Shown in pieces: positions 22,163-32,345 of a stretch of 64,000 nucleotides of DNA. Position 1 is the first letter of the stretch, and each line of letters starts with the position of its first letter. A program made the translations under genes and the position numbers. Source of the DNA: Adiantum capillus-veneris (taxonomy: Eukaryota; Streptophyta; Polypodiopsida; Polypodiales; Pteridaceae). The stretch spans positions 146,842,140 through 146,906,139 of the forward strand of contig CM043955.1 in the NCBI GenBank assembly GCA_014529385.2, written 5' to 3'. The notes beneath the pieces were generated by a model. It saw only the letters and a program-made list of their open reading frames with translations, had not been told where the DNA came from and made no database searches.

Positions 22163-22930
22163 TTAGTTTACTAATGTGGAAGACAGGGTGAACTTAAACC
22201 TCTCCAGTAACTTAAATTTATATACTATGTCCCTAATATTCTTAAGAAATTTAAAGAGACCATAGTATCTAGGAGAAAATTTGTCACACTTTTCCATTTT
22301 CATGGTTTTCAACTTCACAAGAACCTTCAAGAATACAAAATTACCTTCTACAAAGGTAACTTTTCTTTGTCCTTCATCAACAGACACCTTAGCATAATTT
22401 TGTGCACGACAAATGATTTCTTTCAAGTTGCCTTCAACATGTCATTCATATCTTCAAGGAAATCTTTGACAGATTGAATCTTCTCCTTCTCTAAGCCTAC
22501 AACCATAGAAGATCTTGGCTAGAAATCATACATAAACATGAATGGTGTGAAACCAGTTGCTGAATGTTTGGAACCGTTGGAAGAAAATTTCAAAATGAAT
22601 AAATGCTCTTCCCATTTTGATTGCTTCTTACTTACCTAAGAACGCAACATGTCCTCTAGGATTTGGTAAACTCTTTCGGTTTGACCATCAGACTACAAAT
22701 GATCCATTGTACTCATACGTAGAGTAGTATCTAGATTTTTGAAGACTTCCCTCCAAAAGTGGCTATTAAATTTTCTCTCTCTATCTGACATTATATTTGC
22801 GGGCAGGCCATATAGCTTGTGGAGACGTTCAATTCTAGAGTTTTGCAATTCTTCGTGGCAACAAAATTTTCCATTTTGGTTAACCTATCTAATACTACCG
22901 ATGCTGAGTCATCACCTCAACTAGTTTTAG
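22163..22930 (-). pseudogene. Integrase core and C-terminal region
   Basis: The - strand shows GLPANIMSDRERKFNSHFW (second catalytic D), then DGQTERVYQILEDML (catalytic E). It continues to EGNFVFLKVL and KFSPRYYGLFKFL, the conserved tail before a chromodomain position. Stops occur where CAY/CAR codons are expected. The first catalytic Asp region (23000-23300) is not readable. Confidence 0.75.
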
Positions 22931-23599
22931 ATAAAATGGTAATGAAATCTATGGAAATGCTTTCCCATTTTTCTTGAGGAATCGTAGTCCCCCAACTTTG
23001 AGACACATGTCTATTGACCTTACATGTTCATTACCTCGACTAGTCTAGGATAAACCGGTAATGAAATCTATAGAAACGCTTTTCGATTTTCCTTGAGGAA
23101 TCTCTAAAGGATGAAGTAGTCTCCCACCCTTGAGACACACATGTTTATTGACCTAACACTTATTGCATTGCAACACATAAGTCTTGATGTCTCTAAATAA
23201 TAAAATTATATTTTAATTAGTGCATAGGTCTTCTGAATTCTCAGATGACCAACACTTGGACTAACGTGAATTTCTTTAAAAATGCATGCTCGAAGTCACC
23301 GATAATTGGTATGCACACTCTACCCGAAGGCTCGGTTAGTCTCTTTGGACTAACTCTCGCTCCACTAATCGCCTCTAGATCCAATCTCTTTGGACTGGCA
23401 CTACGTGCCGACGAGGAAGGTGTCAAGTCTGTGAGCTAGTGCGATCATGTACAACGTGCAAGACCTCTATAAAAGATGGATCCTGTGCTTACATAAGCCA
23501 TGCAGTGACTCCAAGAACTCGTTCTTGAAGATCGTGAAGCTTAATTCATTAATTTGCAGCATGCAACTAAGTGCATCTATCACTATGTTATACTTACCT

Positions 23600-24600
23600 C
23601 TTTGGTAATGTATTTAAAGATCAAACTCCTATAGGATCTTCACCCATCGATCTTTTCTTCCCTTCGATTCATTTTGACTTGAAAGCCATTTCAGTCTTTC
23701 ATGGTCCGTTTAGACCTCAAAAGTGACACTATTTATTGGTCCGTTTAGACCTCAAAAGTGACACCATATAAATAGTGTCTCCATTTTTAAGTGCATGTAC
23801 TTTCGTCAGTAGCTCTTGCTCATAGGCCGAGTAGTTACATTGGTCACAATCTAATTTTTACTCTCTAATGCGAACGGGCATGTCTCCTTTGCATAAGTAT
23901 GGCCCCAATGGCCTTATCACTTGTGTCTGTCTCCAATACAAACAGCTCATTCTCAGATCAACTACAATCAATATAGGTGCACTTGCTATAGCCACTTGAA
24001 GCGTTTTAAAGCTCTTCTATCGGGATTCTCCCCTACTTATAATCTTGCTTTTTGACCGTAATAACTGGTCTATCAATGAGACTACAATTTTTGCGTAGTC
24101 CTTCATATATTGCAGGTAGAGCCTCGAATTACCAACAAAAATCTTCCGTCTCTCGAAATTTCTTGGCACTGGCCTCCAGAGAATAGCTTCCACTTTCTCA
24201 GGTTCTATCCGCGTTTCCTCTACGTCTTTTATGTGAACAAGATAATGAATCTCAGTCTCAAAGAAATCACATTTTCTTTCTTTTGAAAATAGTTTATGTT
24301 TTCTCAATAACTCGAACACTAGACATAATTTTTAGGAAAATCAATGCAAATAGCACAAAGAATTAAAGGGAGTTATTCAGTTACAACCTCCAAAAGAAAT
24401 CACAATCATAATGGGAAATAATTCTTTAGCAAAAATATATTATAAACGGAGATATTCTTCTGTGCCCATCACCAAATAAAACCAATATTAATGGCCCCTG
24501 TTGTTTGGGAAGTAATTTTTGTACCAATTATTCACTATGATATAGTTACCACAATCCAATAGAACCTGAATGTCTTCCCCACATAAACGTGCCTTGATCC
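23600..24600 (-). pseudogene. Protease, RT C-terminal and RNase H relics
   Basis: IQVLLDCGN near 24560 matches a retropepsin active site with DCG in place of DSG. VFELLRKHKLFSKERKCDFF...PVPRN...YAKIVVSLIDQLL (24319-24040) is the end of RT. LETDTSDKAIGAILMQ (about 23950-23900) is the RNase H start. The RT catalytic segment is missing between 24320 and 24500. Confidence 0.65.
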
Positions 24601-24620
24601 AACATAGTTGTCTTGACTTT

Positions 24621-25837
24621 TAATACACCTAAGAGGCCTGCAAGTGTGAATGGGTGGCCTCCAAAATCCACCGGATCAAACTTTTTTTGATACCATTTCA
24701 AAATCAGCTACATCATCCACTACTTATAATATTTGTACTTGTTGTCTCACATACCTCTGAGGATGCCTGCAATGCTGTGACAAGTGCCCAAACATTGATA
24801 TCCGTTTTTTGGCTATTGGGAATTGCCATAGTGAGCCACCTCACCCTACCAAAATCATCCAAACAGTGTGGCTATCCCTACCTTTTCATTGTACATAGAC
24901 GTGTGTGAGTTAGGGGACTTTCCCCATATCTCCTTAAAAACCCTATGTTGACTAGTCATTGGGCTAGTTGAGCCAAAAATAAATAAATAAAAAATATTAT
25001 GGCCGATTTGTGTATAGATATCTCATTGTATATAGGGCCTAAATATATGAATTTTTAATACTTATTTTTTGTATTTATTTAAATATTTCTACTTAGGTGT
25101 GCGTTATCTGCCTAAGCATGTTATACTCACATTACCACATTTTTTCTTACCAATGTACATACTCTTTAGTATATAAATAAGTATTTTTATGCAAGCCTCT
25201 CCAAATCTCGGTGTCAACCTACTCCGAGAAAAAATCACAAAAATACATTTTACCCACCAATCATTCTCTTTTACTAAATTACCATTTTCTACTTGCATTT
25301 TTCTTTACTTCCTGTAAATAGTCCTTAATCAATAAAACCAATGAGGACCCCTTCATTTAATTTCCTATATCTTTATATATATCTTTTTTTCAATTTATAT
25401 TTATATATAGCTGACGTTAGTTTAAATTCCATGAATTGTTTATATACTAACCTATTTTTTTCCATCATATCTATATATCATATTTGTGAATAATCCTACT
25501 CCTTTTCAAACCCTCAAGAATCTATTAGGTCACTCTCTCATGCAAGGAAGGGCTCACCTTTGGAACCTTATACAAATTCAACAAAAAGGGGACCACTGAA
25601 GACTTTTTTTGTGAAGAAAAATAAGCATTTTGGTGGGATTTTTTATATCTATCTCCACTTTGAATTTGAAGTGGTGATTAAAAGCCAAAATGTGGACCAA
25701 GAACTGAATAATCACCTCAAAAATTTTGATAATTTTTGGAGCTTTCATCGCGGTGAGATTGGATTTTTTTTAGTAAACCCCAGTCTGTCGATTTTTCTCA
25801 CAAGTAACTCATAGTCTTCTCTCACCTCCTTTTCTAC

Positions 25838-25904
<67 letters not shown>

Positions 25905-26299
25905 TTTCTATCTATTCCTCACTCAAACTTGAAACTTCCATGGTTTTCTCTCACCCTCTTCACCATTAGCCTCCCCTCTCACACCCATAGCTCTCTTTTG
26001 AAGCTCTACCTATATCCACCATCTCCATATCTCTCTCTATTATTTTCATATTACAATTTTATTCTACCCTTTTAAGAATGCATAAAAAATTAGTAACCTA
26101 ATCATACTTAATCTTTGCAAAATGGGGGGTTTTTATCAACAAAACCTTCAATCCCTTTGTGGTGATTCAACTATGGCGGCGGCATGAAAAGAAGAAGAAG
26201 AAGAACGGCGGTCACTTTCGACAATCTCCACACGGGTACTTGCAAGTTTTTGAATTTGTTATATGTTTGGCTTCCAATGTGTATGAGAAGCACCATAAT
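24621..26299. other. AT-rich spacer
   Basis: No coding region recognised. It contains TATA-rich stretches (24970-25450) and the microsatellite at 25841-25904. Confidence 0.5.
25841..25904. repeat. (AC)n microsatellite
   Basis: About 64 bases of AC repeats with one interruption near the end. Confidence 0.95.
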
Positions 26300-26309
26300 T
26301 TCTGATATG

Positions 26310-27030
26310 ACTACTAAAGGGCTTGGCAGGCCCTAAAATTATTGATATGCCTACTTTGTTATATGTTTTGCTTCCAAAGTTATTGATTTGCCTACTTAAG
26401 GGCTTGGAAGGCCCCAAAATGGGCTGCCACAAGGGCGCACATTTGGGCCTTCCATCAACACATGAAAGGGGCAAATGCACGCCCTTGTGGCATCTCATTT
26501 TGGAGCATCTAAAGCGCATGTTGGAGCATACCCAAGTACTTTACACTCGCAAAACCCAAAGACAAGAGAGAACCATGTTGTGGCAGCTCATTTTGGAGCA
26601 TCTCAAGCCCATTTTGGAGCATACCCAGATACTTTACAATTGCAATACCAAATCACAAGAGGAAACCATGTTGTGGCAGCTCATTTTGAAGCATCTCAAG
26701 CCCATTTTGGATCATACCCAGATCCTTTACAGTTGCAATACCCAATCACAAGAGGGAACCATGCTTCAAAAATTCTATGCTACATGGACTAAGTGGGGCA
26801 TGACTTCCAGATGCATCTATGCTATATGAAGCATTGAAGCAAATGAAATATATCCCTATTGCTTGTTAAAATTTTCTGGAAAGCGCTGGAAAGGGCTTGG
26901 AATGCCTTAAGAACGGCTGCCACAAGGGCGCGCATTTTGTCCATCCATCTGCCTTTGGAAGCCCCAAATGCGTGCCCTTGTGGCAGCCACTTTGGGGGCA
27001 TTCCAAGCCATTTTCAAGGCTTTCCAGATA
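26310..27030. repeat. Foldback hairpins flanking 93-bp tandem repeats
   Basis: The motif CTGCCACAAGGGCGC(A/G)CATTT occurs forward at 26424 and 26917, and inverted (AAATGC..GCCCTTGTGGCA) at 26472-26492 and 26965-26986. This gives two hairpin units; the second has arms of about 70 bases (26880-27030). Between them a 93-base unit is repeated (phase points 26574, 26667, 26760). The repeat is a multiple of three and stays open in two frames (31-residue periods such as AAHFGASQAHFGAYP). These may be the subterminal repeats of the transposon-like locus to the right. Confidence 0.7.
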
Positions 27031-27354
27031 CTTTTTCCATGCATTACTGAGTTTTTTCCTTGCTTCAATGCCTCACATAGCATGGATGCATCAGGAAGTG
27101 CATGCCCCACTTAGCCAAGGTGCTTAACGTAGGCAAGTTTTCACAATAACAAGCTAATGGCTACATACATACAAAAGAAGGTAGACAAAACATGGACCAG
27201 TGCTACATCGCATGGTACAGAATTAAAGCAATACAATGCACAGAGTGGGGTATACAATCAAAAGACGCTTATATTCAAATTCTTCCCAATCTTGGAAGTT
27301 TTGTAAATACAAAAAGGTTTGATGACTAATTACAAGGTATTGCTCATGGCGAAA

Positions 27355-28201
27355 ATGGCAAGCAAGCTGCATATCCTTGGGCATAATTGTTACACGCTTT
27401 GCATGGATGGCACATAGGTTCGCATCCTCGAATATGCTAGTTAGATATTTCTCTGCTACCTCTTGGACTACCTCTATGGCCACGACGCCCATCCGAAACT
27501 GAGTGTTGTACAATTGCAAAACCTCCATGCAAAGCCTTGCAAAAGAGACCCTCCGAATCAAGAGCTTGGTGTCTTCTGATAGTGGCGAATCTCCGCAAAA
27601 TCACGGCTGCGCTTTCGCACCTTCTGAGGTCGACGGGGAGGTGCATTTGTTGCACGAGTTGGGGCAGTTTTATTCCTCTTCTTGTAGACAATGCTCTTTC
27701 TCTTTTTCGACCGCACAGGCACCTCCAACACCTCATAATCTGATTCCACCCACTCTCCATCTGATTCGTGCTCTTCACTATTGAGTGGATGTGATGGTGT
27801 GGGTCCACTCCCTTTAGGGAGTGTCTTACCCCCAGTAGACATGTGAGCCTCATAAGTTTGTATTTTGACGCCAACCCATGGGGGATCTTCATCCGTTTGC
27901 ATCTCTTCGGAGCCTTCTGACGGCTGCTTTTGGTTGTTTGTTTCTTTGCCTTGGTCGCTCTCATCTGCCGTGTTGCCATCAGAATCATTGGAGTCCGATG
28001 AATAGAAAACAAGGTGATGATTCCTTCTCTCTTTGCTACTGTAGAGGACTCGCCATGTTGATTTGAAGCTCCAATATCTTCTTATGTGTGGACCTCACCT
28101 TGAGCTTGTGAAGTTCCGGCTTCTATTGCTGTACCTTTGAGTCATTGGCCATCCGGCCCCTTTGGATATGCAATCCTTTCCGTTTGTTTTGTTCTTGCCA
28201 T
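27355..28201 (-). pseudogene. Histone H3-like gene with long acidic insert
   Basis: The - strand opens with ATG at 28201 encoding M-ARTKQT-ERIAYPKG, matching the H3 tip exactly through T6, but then stops (TGA) at residue 20. After frame changes, an acidic Ser/Asp/Glu-rich stretch (SSDSNDSDGNTADESD; SEEHESDGEWVESDYE) and a basic patch (RSKKRKSIVYKKRNK) lead into the H3 alphaN helix ([13 protein letters not shown]) near 27590. One base out of frame comes a full histone fold (27566-27355): [12 protein letters not shown], then [20 protein letters not shown]. Equivalents of H3 C110, H113, R116 and D123 are present. Loop 1 has canonical H3 length, unlike many CENH3s. The middle tail is replaced by about 150 residues. 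The stops and frame breaks mean this copy is probably inactive, or spliced in a way I cannot see. Confidence 0.72.
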
Positions 28202-28717
28202 GGTAGCACCTAGTATGGAAAATGACAAAATGAGTGTCTTTAACCTTTAAATCGGGTTTTTTTGGGATTTGGGCCCTTTCACACTATGCGACCAATTAAG
28301 TGAAACTCAGATAAACCAGTTGAATTTAACAAGTAAACCTGGATCATGCGGACGGCTGACGCGATGCCCAAACGCTGCCTTTTCGATACTTAGTTGCACG
28401 CCAAGCCTCATGGCCCAGGGACGCTCACGAGCGTTTCCACTTCTGGATGCTGCAGTACGGGAGGCCTTACGTAACTGCTTTGCTAACATCAACTCTCTTG
28501 CTTTCTCAATAGTGCGAGTTCTCCCAAAGGTGTGCCTAAAAAACCAGTTAAACATCTCTTGGAGGTAGTTGGAGTGTGAATCACCACCACCATGCCGAGT
28601 ATTCTTGAAGTAGACTCCTTTTGCTCGATAGTGGGACTTCTCCATGCCTTGTGTACTCCATATATCAAGCGAACCATAGCGGTCCATGAAGTATGCACCA
28701 TGCGCATAGAGAATGTG

Positions 28718-28800
28718 CTAAAACAACAAAAAAGGAGATAAGCCAATAGAAAAGTTGCATTTTCAAACATTGCATATGTATTAAGTCCGTTAAAACAAAC
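28718..28800 (-). other. Intron in the transposase-like gene
   Basis: 83 bases, - strand GTTTGT...TTGTTTTAG. Splicing joins SKITHYM to HILYAHGAYFMDRYG in frame, whereas reading through gives a T/F/L-rich nonsense stretch. Confidence 0.7.
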
Positions 28801-29932
28801 CATGTAGTGTGTAATCTTGCTTTCAGACCATCCGTCCCAATCGGCCTTTGTGAACTCATAAAGGACCTTCTTGAACTCCTCTCGCTGCTCAATGGTGGTG
28901 CTTGAAAGATTCATCAATTGCACAACCTTTTGAAAGGATGACCATACTAGCTTGCGTTGGTTAGCAACCTCCACATTGGGATCTTTGTCCGTCATGCATG
29001 AACACAAATCTTTCCACAACTCCCACCGCTTCTCACTTGCTAGATCAACACTTGCCTTGGATACCTGCATTGGAGACTTTGACATATTCTTGAAAAATTG
29101 ACGTGCGTTGGCTCCATTCATGGAAACCTTCTGTGCCACCTCGTATGTCTTCTCCCTACAAGTCTTTGCTACAATGTTCACCCTTGAACAATGACATCCA
29201 ATCTCATTAAGGAGCGTCTCCATCCCCTGCAAGGAGTCTTTTGACCGTTGAAGGGGCTTCATTGTGAAATCATAATCAATGTGATGCTTTAGGATCCTAT
29301 CAAATATTCGCATAAACGCATGTAATGTACAAAAGTGAACATTCTTGAGGGAGAAGGGAATTATGGGGTTCCACCCAGGATCTTTGCTATCCCTATTGGG
29401 CACCTCTAGCATATCACATGAAAGAACCGAAGTTTGCCACTCCCTATTTATATGGTCATCATTATCTTCGTCCTGACCTTCCACTTGAGTTGCTCGACTT
29501 GTCTTGTGCCCTTTCACACAGAATGGGCAGGGAAGTAAAGAATTTGCACCTTGTTGGCATCCAAGCATGCACTTTATGGTCTTTAGATCACCACCTAAAT
29601 GCCATTCAACATCAAACTCCCCACACCCTGGAACCATGAGCTTCTCACCGTTTATTTGAGCCTTAATGACCTCTGTGACCCATGGGATTCTACTAAAATC
29701 CATGCAAGGACTTCATGTGTCTCTTTTGGAACTTCAATTGCACCAAGCCACCATATATCCTTCTTTGATTACACACTAAAAGAGGGCTTTGTCGCTTCAC
29801 TCGAACTGCAAGATTGCTTGGCATAATCTAGGGCTTCATTCATAAGCGTGATGCTCATTCTCTCCAACTTTCTCCCTTTTACAATTACACACTCATCCAA
29901 CTTCAGCACAAACACAAGATTGACTTCAAGAA

Positions 29933-30004
29933 CTGCCAACAATATAAAGCCTCAGAATGCATGTTATGACACATCATAGAGCATGTAGGCAACCCTATAC
30001 TAAC
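29933..30004 (-). other. Candidate intron in the transposase-like gene
   Basis: 72 bases from GCAG|GTTAGT to TTGGCAG|TT. Splicing keeps the frame from FYNLSDA into VLEVNLVFVLKLDEC. Confidence 0.6.
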
Positions 30005-30567
30005 CTGCATCACTCAAATTGTAGAAAACAGCCATGGACTACTGCAATTGTATCAAGTCCACAAAGATATTGTTGAATTTGGTGTAAACAAAGCCTTCGG
30101 TCCACAACACACTGTTAGAAACAGCACCGCTTCCCTTCCCGCTGCCCTTCCTTCCTTGTGATTTGCTACGGAGCGGCTGAAGAGGCATCTTGTCTTCAAT
30201 ATACAAGTAGTCCCCTAATCGCTGAACAACATCTTCATTTGACACCCTCTTGGCAATCGCCACTCTGTGAGGAAGTGGGAATAGGTTTTCCGTGACTCCT
30301 CGACTTCTTAATGCATCTTTTAACACTTGATGTATTGCTTGATAGCCCTTTGTACTAATCCCAACAGCATCACAAATATCATGAACATCTAGATCAGTGA
30401 AAATATTAGAAAAATCACTAAGAACTCTCTTAGTGATTGCGTCTTTCAAGTGTTTTGCCTCTTGAGCATCAAGCATCCCAATAAAGTCCTCTTTGTTGAA
30501 ACAAGAACGAAGTAAAGATGCCCGAGTTGACGCATTCTCGCCGCCGCACGTTTCTTGGACGAAGTTC

Positions 30568-30634
30568 CTACTACCCAAAACAACAATGATGAGCGGTACT
30601 AGATTTAAACAACATGAGGGGCAGAACATCTTAC
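30568..30634 (-). other. Candidate intron in the transposase-like gene
   Basis: 64 or 67 bases from ATGAG|GTAAGA to GGGTAG(TAG)|GAAC. Both acceptors keep the frame from RKRRVTAM into RNFVQETCGG. Confidence 0.65.
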
Positions 30635-31220
30635 CTCATAGCTGTCACCCTTCGTTTTCTTGCCCCACCACGTGGTGCAAGAGTCTGAATTTCGGACAAC
30701 TCCCGTTTCCTCACCCTACCTCCCATGGCAGTACTCTTCATGTGTGAAAGAGGATCCTCAAGCTTTTTAATTACATTTTCCTTGGTTGCGATGGTGCTCT
30801 TTGCCTCCTCAAGCGCACTAGTAGCTGTTTGCATCTGATCTTGAAGATTGTGGAAACTCTCATTCAGCAACTGCCAATGATGTAAGTAGATCTCGAACCA
30901 AACAATCTCGTGCCTGTTGAGTCTCTTGCAATAGCCCAACAAACCTTGCTCTGCATTTCCAACATATTGCAACAGTGATGGAATGTTTGTAAAAGACGGA
31001 TGGACATTGAGAGAAGGATCCTTTGGGTACAAGCATCCCTCTCTCCTTAGAGATCCACATTCTTCTCCCCTTGAGCGCGGCGTTCGTTGGCTGAAGGTAA
31101 TGTACCCAAGCGTGTCTTCTTTGTTGGAACATACTCTTGAGGTAGGCGTAGGAAAAGTCCTAGAGACCTACCGCGTGAAGAGCTTGCTGGGACATTGGTC
31201 ATGTCGTCAAGAGGCATTGT

Positions 31221-31306
31221 AGGATGGAGAGATGGAGCTTGAAGGATGGAGAGATGGAGCTTGTAGGAGGGAGAGATGGAGCTTGAAGGATGGAGAGATG
31301 GGTGTG
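31221..31306. repeat. 22-bp minisatellite, about four copies
   Basis: The unit AGGATGGAGAGATGGAGCTT plus two bases starts at 31221, 31243, 31265 and 31287. It lies 4 bases upstream of the ATG of the transposase-like gene, so it is in its leader or promoter. Confidence 0.85.
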
Positions 31307-31309
31307 TAG

Positions 31310-32325
31310 GTGCAGCACAGCAGGTGCAGGTGCAAGGGGGATGGGTGTAGGAGAGGAGCTTAGATTATGAGGGAAGGTGGTCAATTTTGGGAGGAATTTT
31401 CTAAAAGTTTTGGAGGAAGTCAAAGAATGCTAAATTATGACTAATTTAGCTTAAAAATATTTTTTTTAATATGTATATATGTTGGGGCTATTTTTTAGGG
31501 GTAAATAGAGTTTATTTGAAAGTTTTTGAAAAAAGTCACTTTTTTGACCTCTTTGACCCACGGATTTGATTAGGTGGCATGGGAGAGTTAAGAGACCACT
31601 TACAAGTTGGCCAAAAAGCTAGAGAGAGAAGACCCCCTACCCCCCTACTTTTCAAATGGTTTACCTCCCCCCCCTCCCTACTTTTTAAATGGTTACCCCC
31701 CCCTTCCCCCTTAATCTTGGCAAGCTTCCTTGAAATTAGGGATTCTCACAAGGCCCATGGAGAGTCCATATTTTTCCTAATGTTTCACAATCTCAAGGAT
31801 CCACCCATCTCATTCACCCCTCTTTTCTCATCCTTCAAGTCATTTTACCCGTTGTAAATATATTACTAACTTTTTCTATTGATTGCTAACACTAACTACT
31901 AACCTACTAGCACAAACACCCATTAGCCCAACTTTAAAAAGCACTGGAATTGGAGCTGATCTCTTTAGATAGCTGATTCCAGTGTTAGGATTTACAGCTA
32001 CTGGTGATTCATTAGTTCAATCAGTAGAGTTAAAAGAGAAGATAGAAACTGAACTGGAATAGTTACATGAACTAAAATACATCTGCTGAGGAGAGAGACA
32101 AACTGAATGACTGGAATTAGTATTCACATTCAGATTCAGAGTTTAGGAAGAATGAATACAAAGTATATCTGACTGAAGTACACTCAACTAATGTATTAGA
32201 AATTACAGAGTAGGATTACAAGCGAGGATAATGTAGCTCGGGAACAACTTCAGGACTACAACCACACAACTAAGAGTAAGAAGTCAAAAGATAAACAGCC
32301 CAAAAGTACAGCCAACCCGATTACA
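31310..32325. other. Spacer between transposon-like locus and coiled-coil element
   Basis: No coding region recognised. Near 31630-31715, C-rich runs alternate with a repeated CTACTTTTCAAATGGTT-like phrase. From about 31900 the sequence may be the LTR or 3' region of the - strand element at 32341. Confidence 0.4.
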
Positions 32326-32345
32326 ATTAATGGGTTCTATTTATA
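32326..32345 (-). promoter_or_regulatory. TATA box overlapping the end of a coding region
   Basis: The - strand reads GGGGCTATAAATAGAACCC. The TAA stop of the reading frame ending at 32341 lies within this TATA box. This suggests that an LTR promoter begins inside or right after the coding sequence. Confidence 0.4.

Larger units (their letters stand above)
21645..24620 (-). mobile_element. Decayed Ty3/gypsy element, - strand
   Basis: Read from high to low coordinates it shows a protease relic (about 24560), RT C-terminal part (24319-24017), RNase H (about 23950-23860), integrase core (about 22870-22640), the integrase C-terminal region (22426-22163), a polypurine tract and a 213-base 3' LTR. 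The order fixes it as Ty3/gypsy, and it is a different family from the one at 1-13053. Most of RT, including the catalytic Asp pair, is deleted or unreadable. Confidence 0.75.
28307..31217 (-). pseudogene. Multi-exon transposase-like gene
   Basis: Starts at ATG 31217 (MPLDDMTNVPASSS). Exon 1 has a frame break near 31060, a coiled-coil-like stretch and a basic end (RGGARKRRVTAM). Exon 2 contains GYQAIHQVLKDALRSRG. Exon 3 has WHLGGDLKTIKCMLGC and CPFC (near 29560), then VHFCTLHAFMRIFD. Exon 4 has WSTQGMEKSHYRAKG and ends at 28307. The GGDLK, C-x-x-C, LH..xRI.D and QG-x-EK landmarks recall a widespread, poorly named family of transposase-like proteins with a possible D-D-E triad. This likeness is from memory and needs a search. 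Lesions are few: TAG at 30037-30039, TAA at 29769-29771, and one-base shifts near 29700 and 31060. Confidence 0.6.

Noticed and set aside
24683-24696. Met-tRNA-like primer binding site for the - strand gypsy element
   Set aside because: GGTATCAAAA is present on the - strand, but no LTR end adjoins it and it lies too close to the protease to leave room for gag.
27437-28012. 191-codon basic protein frame on the - strand
   Set aside because: Overlaps the H3-like gene in another frame; the H3-compatible frames carry the recognisable domain.
27355-28201. Centromeric histone (CENH3) assignment for the H3-like gene
   Set aside because: Loop 1 has canonical H3 length, and the ARTKQT tip and RVTIMPKD are H3-like; CENH3 tails and loops differ. 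A tree would be needed to be sure.
26310-31310. Calling the locus a CACTA (En/Spm) transposon
   Set aside because: No CACTA ends were found, and the GGDLK/CPFC landmarks do not match the TNP2 pattern I know.
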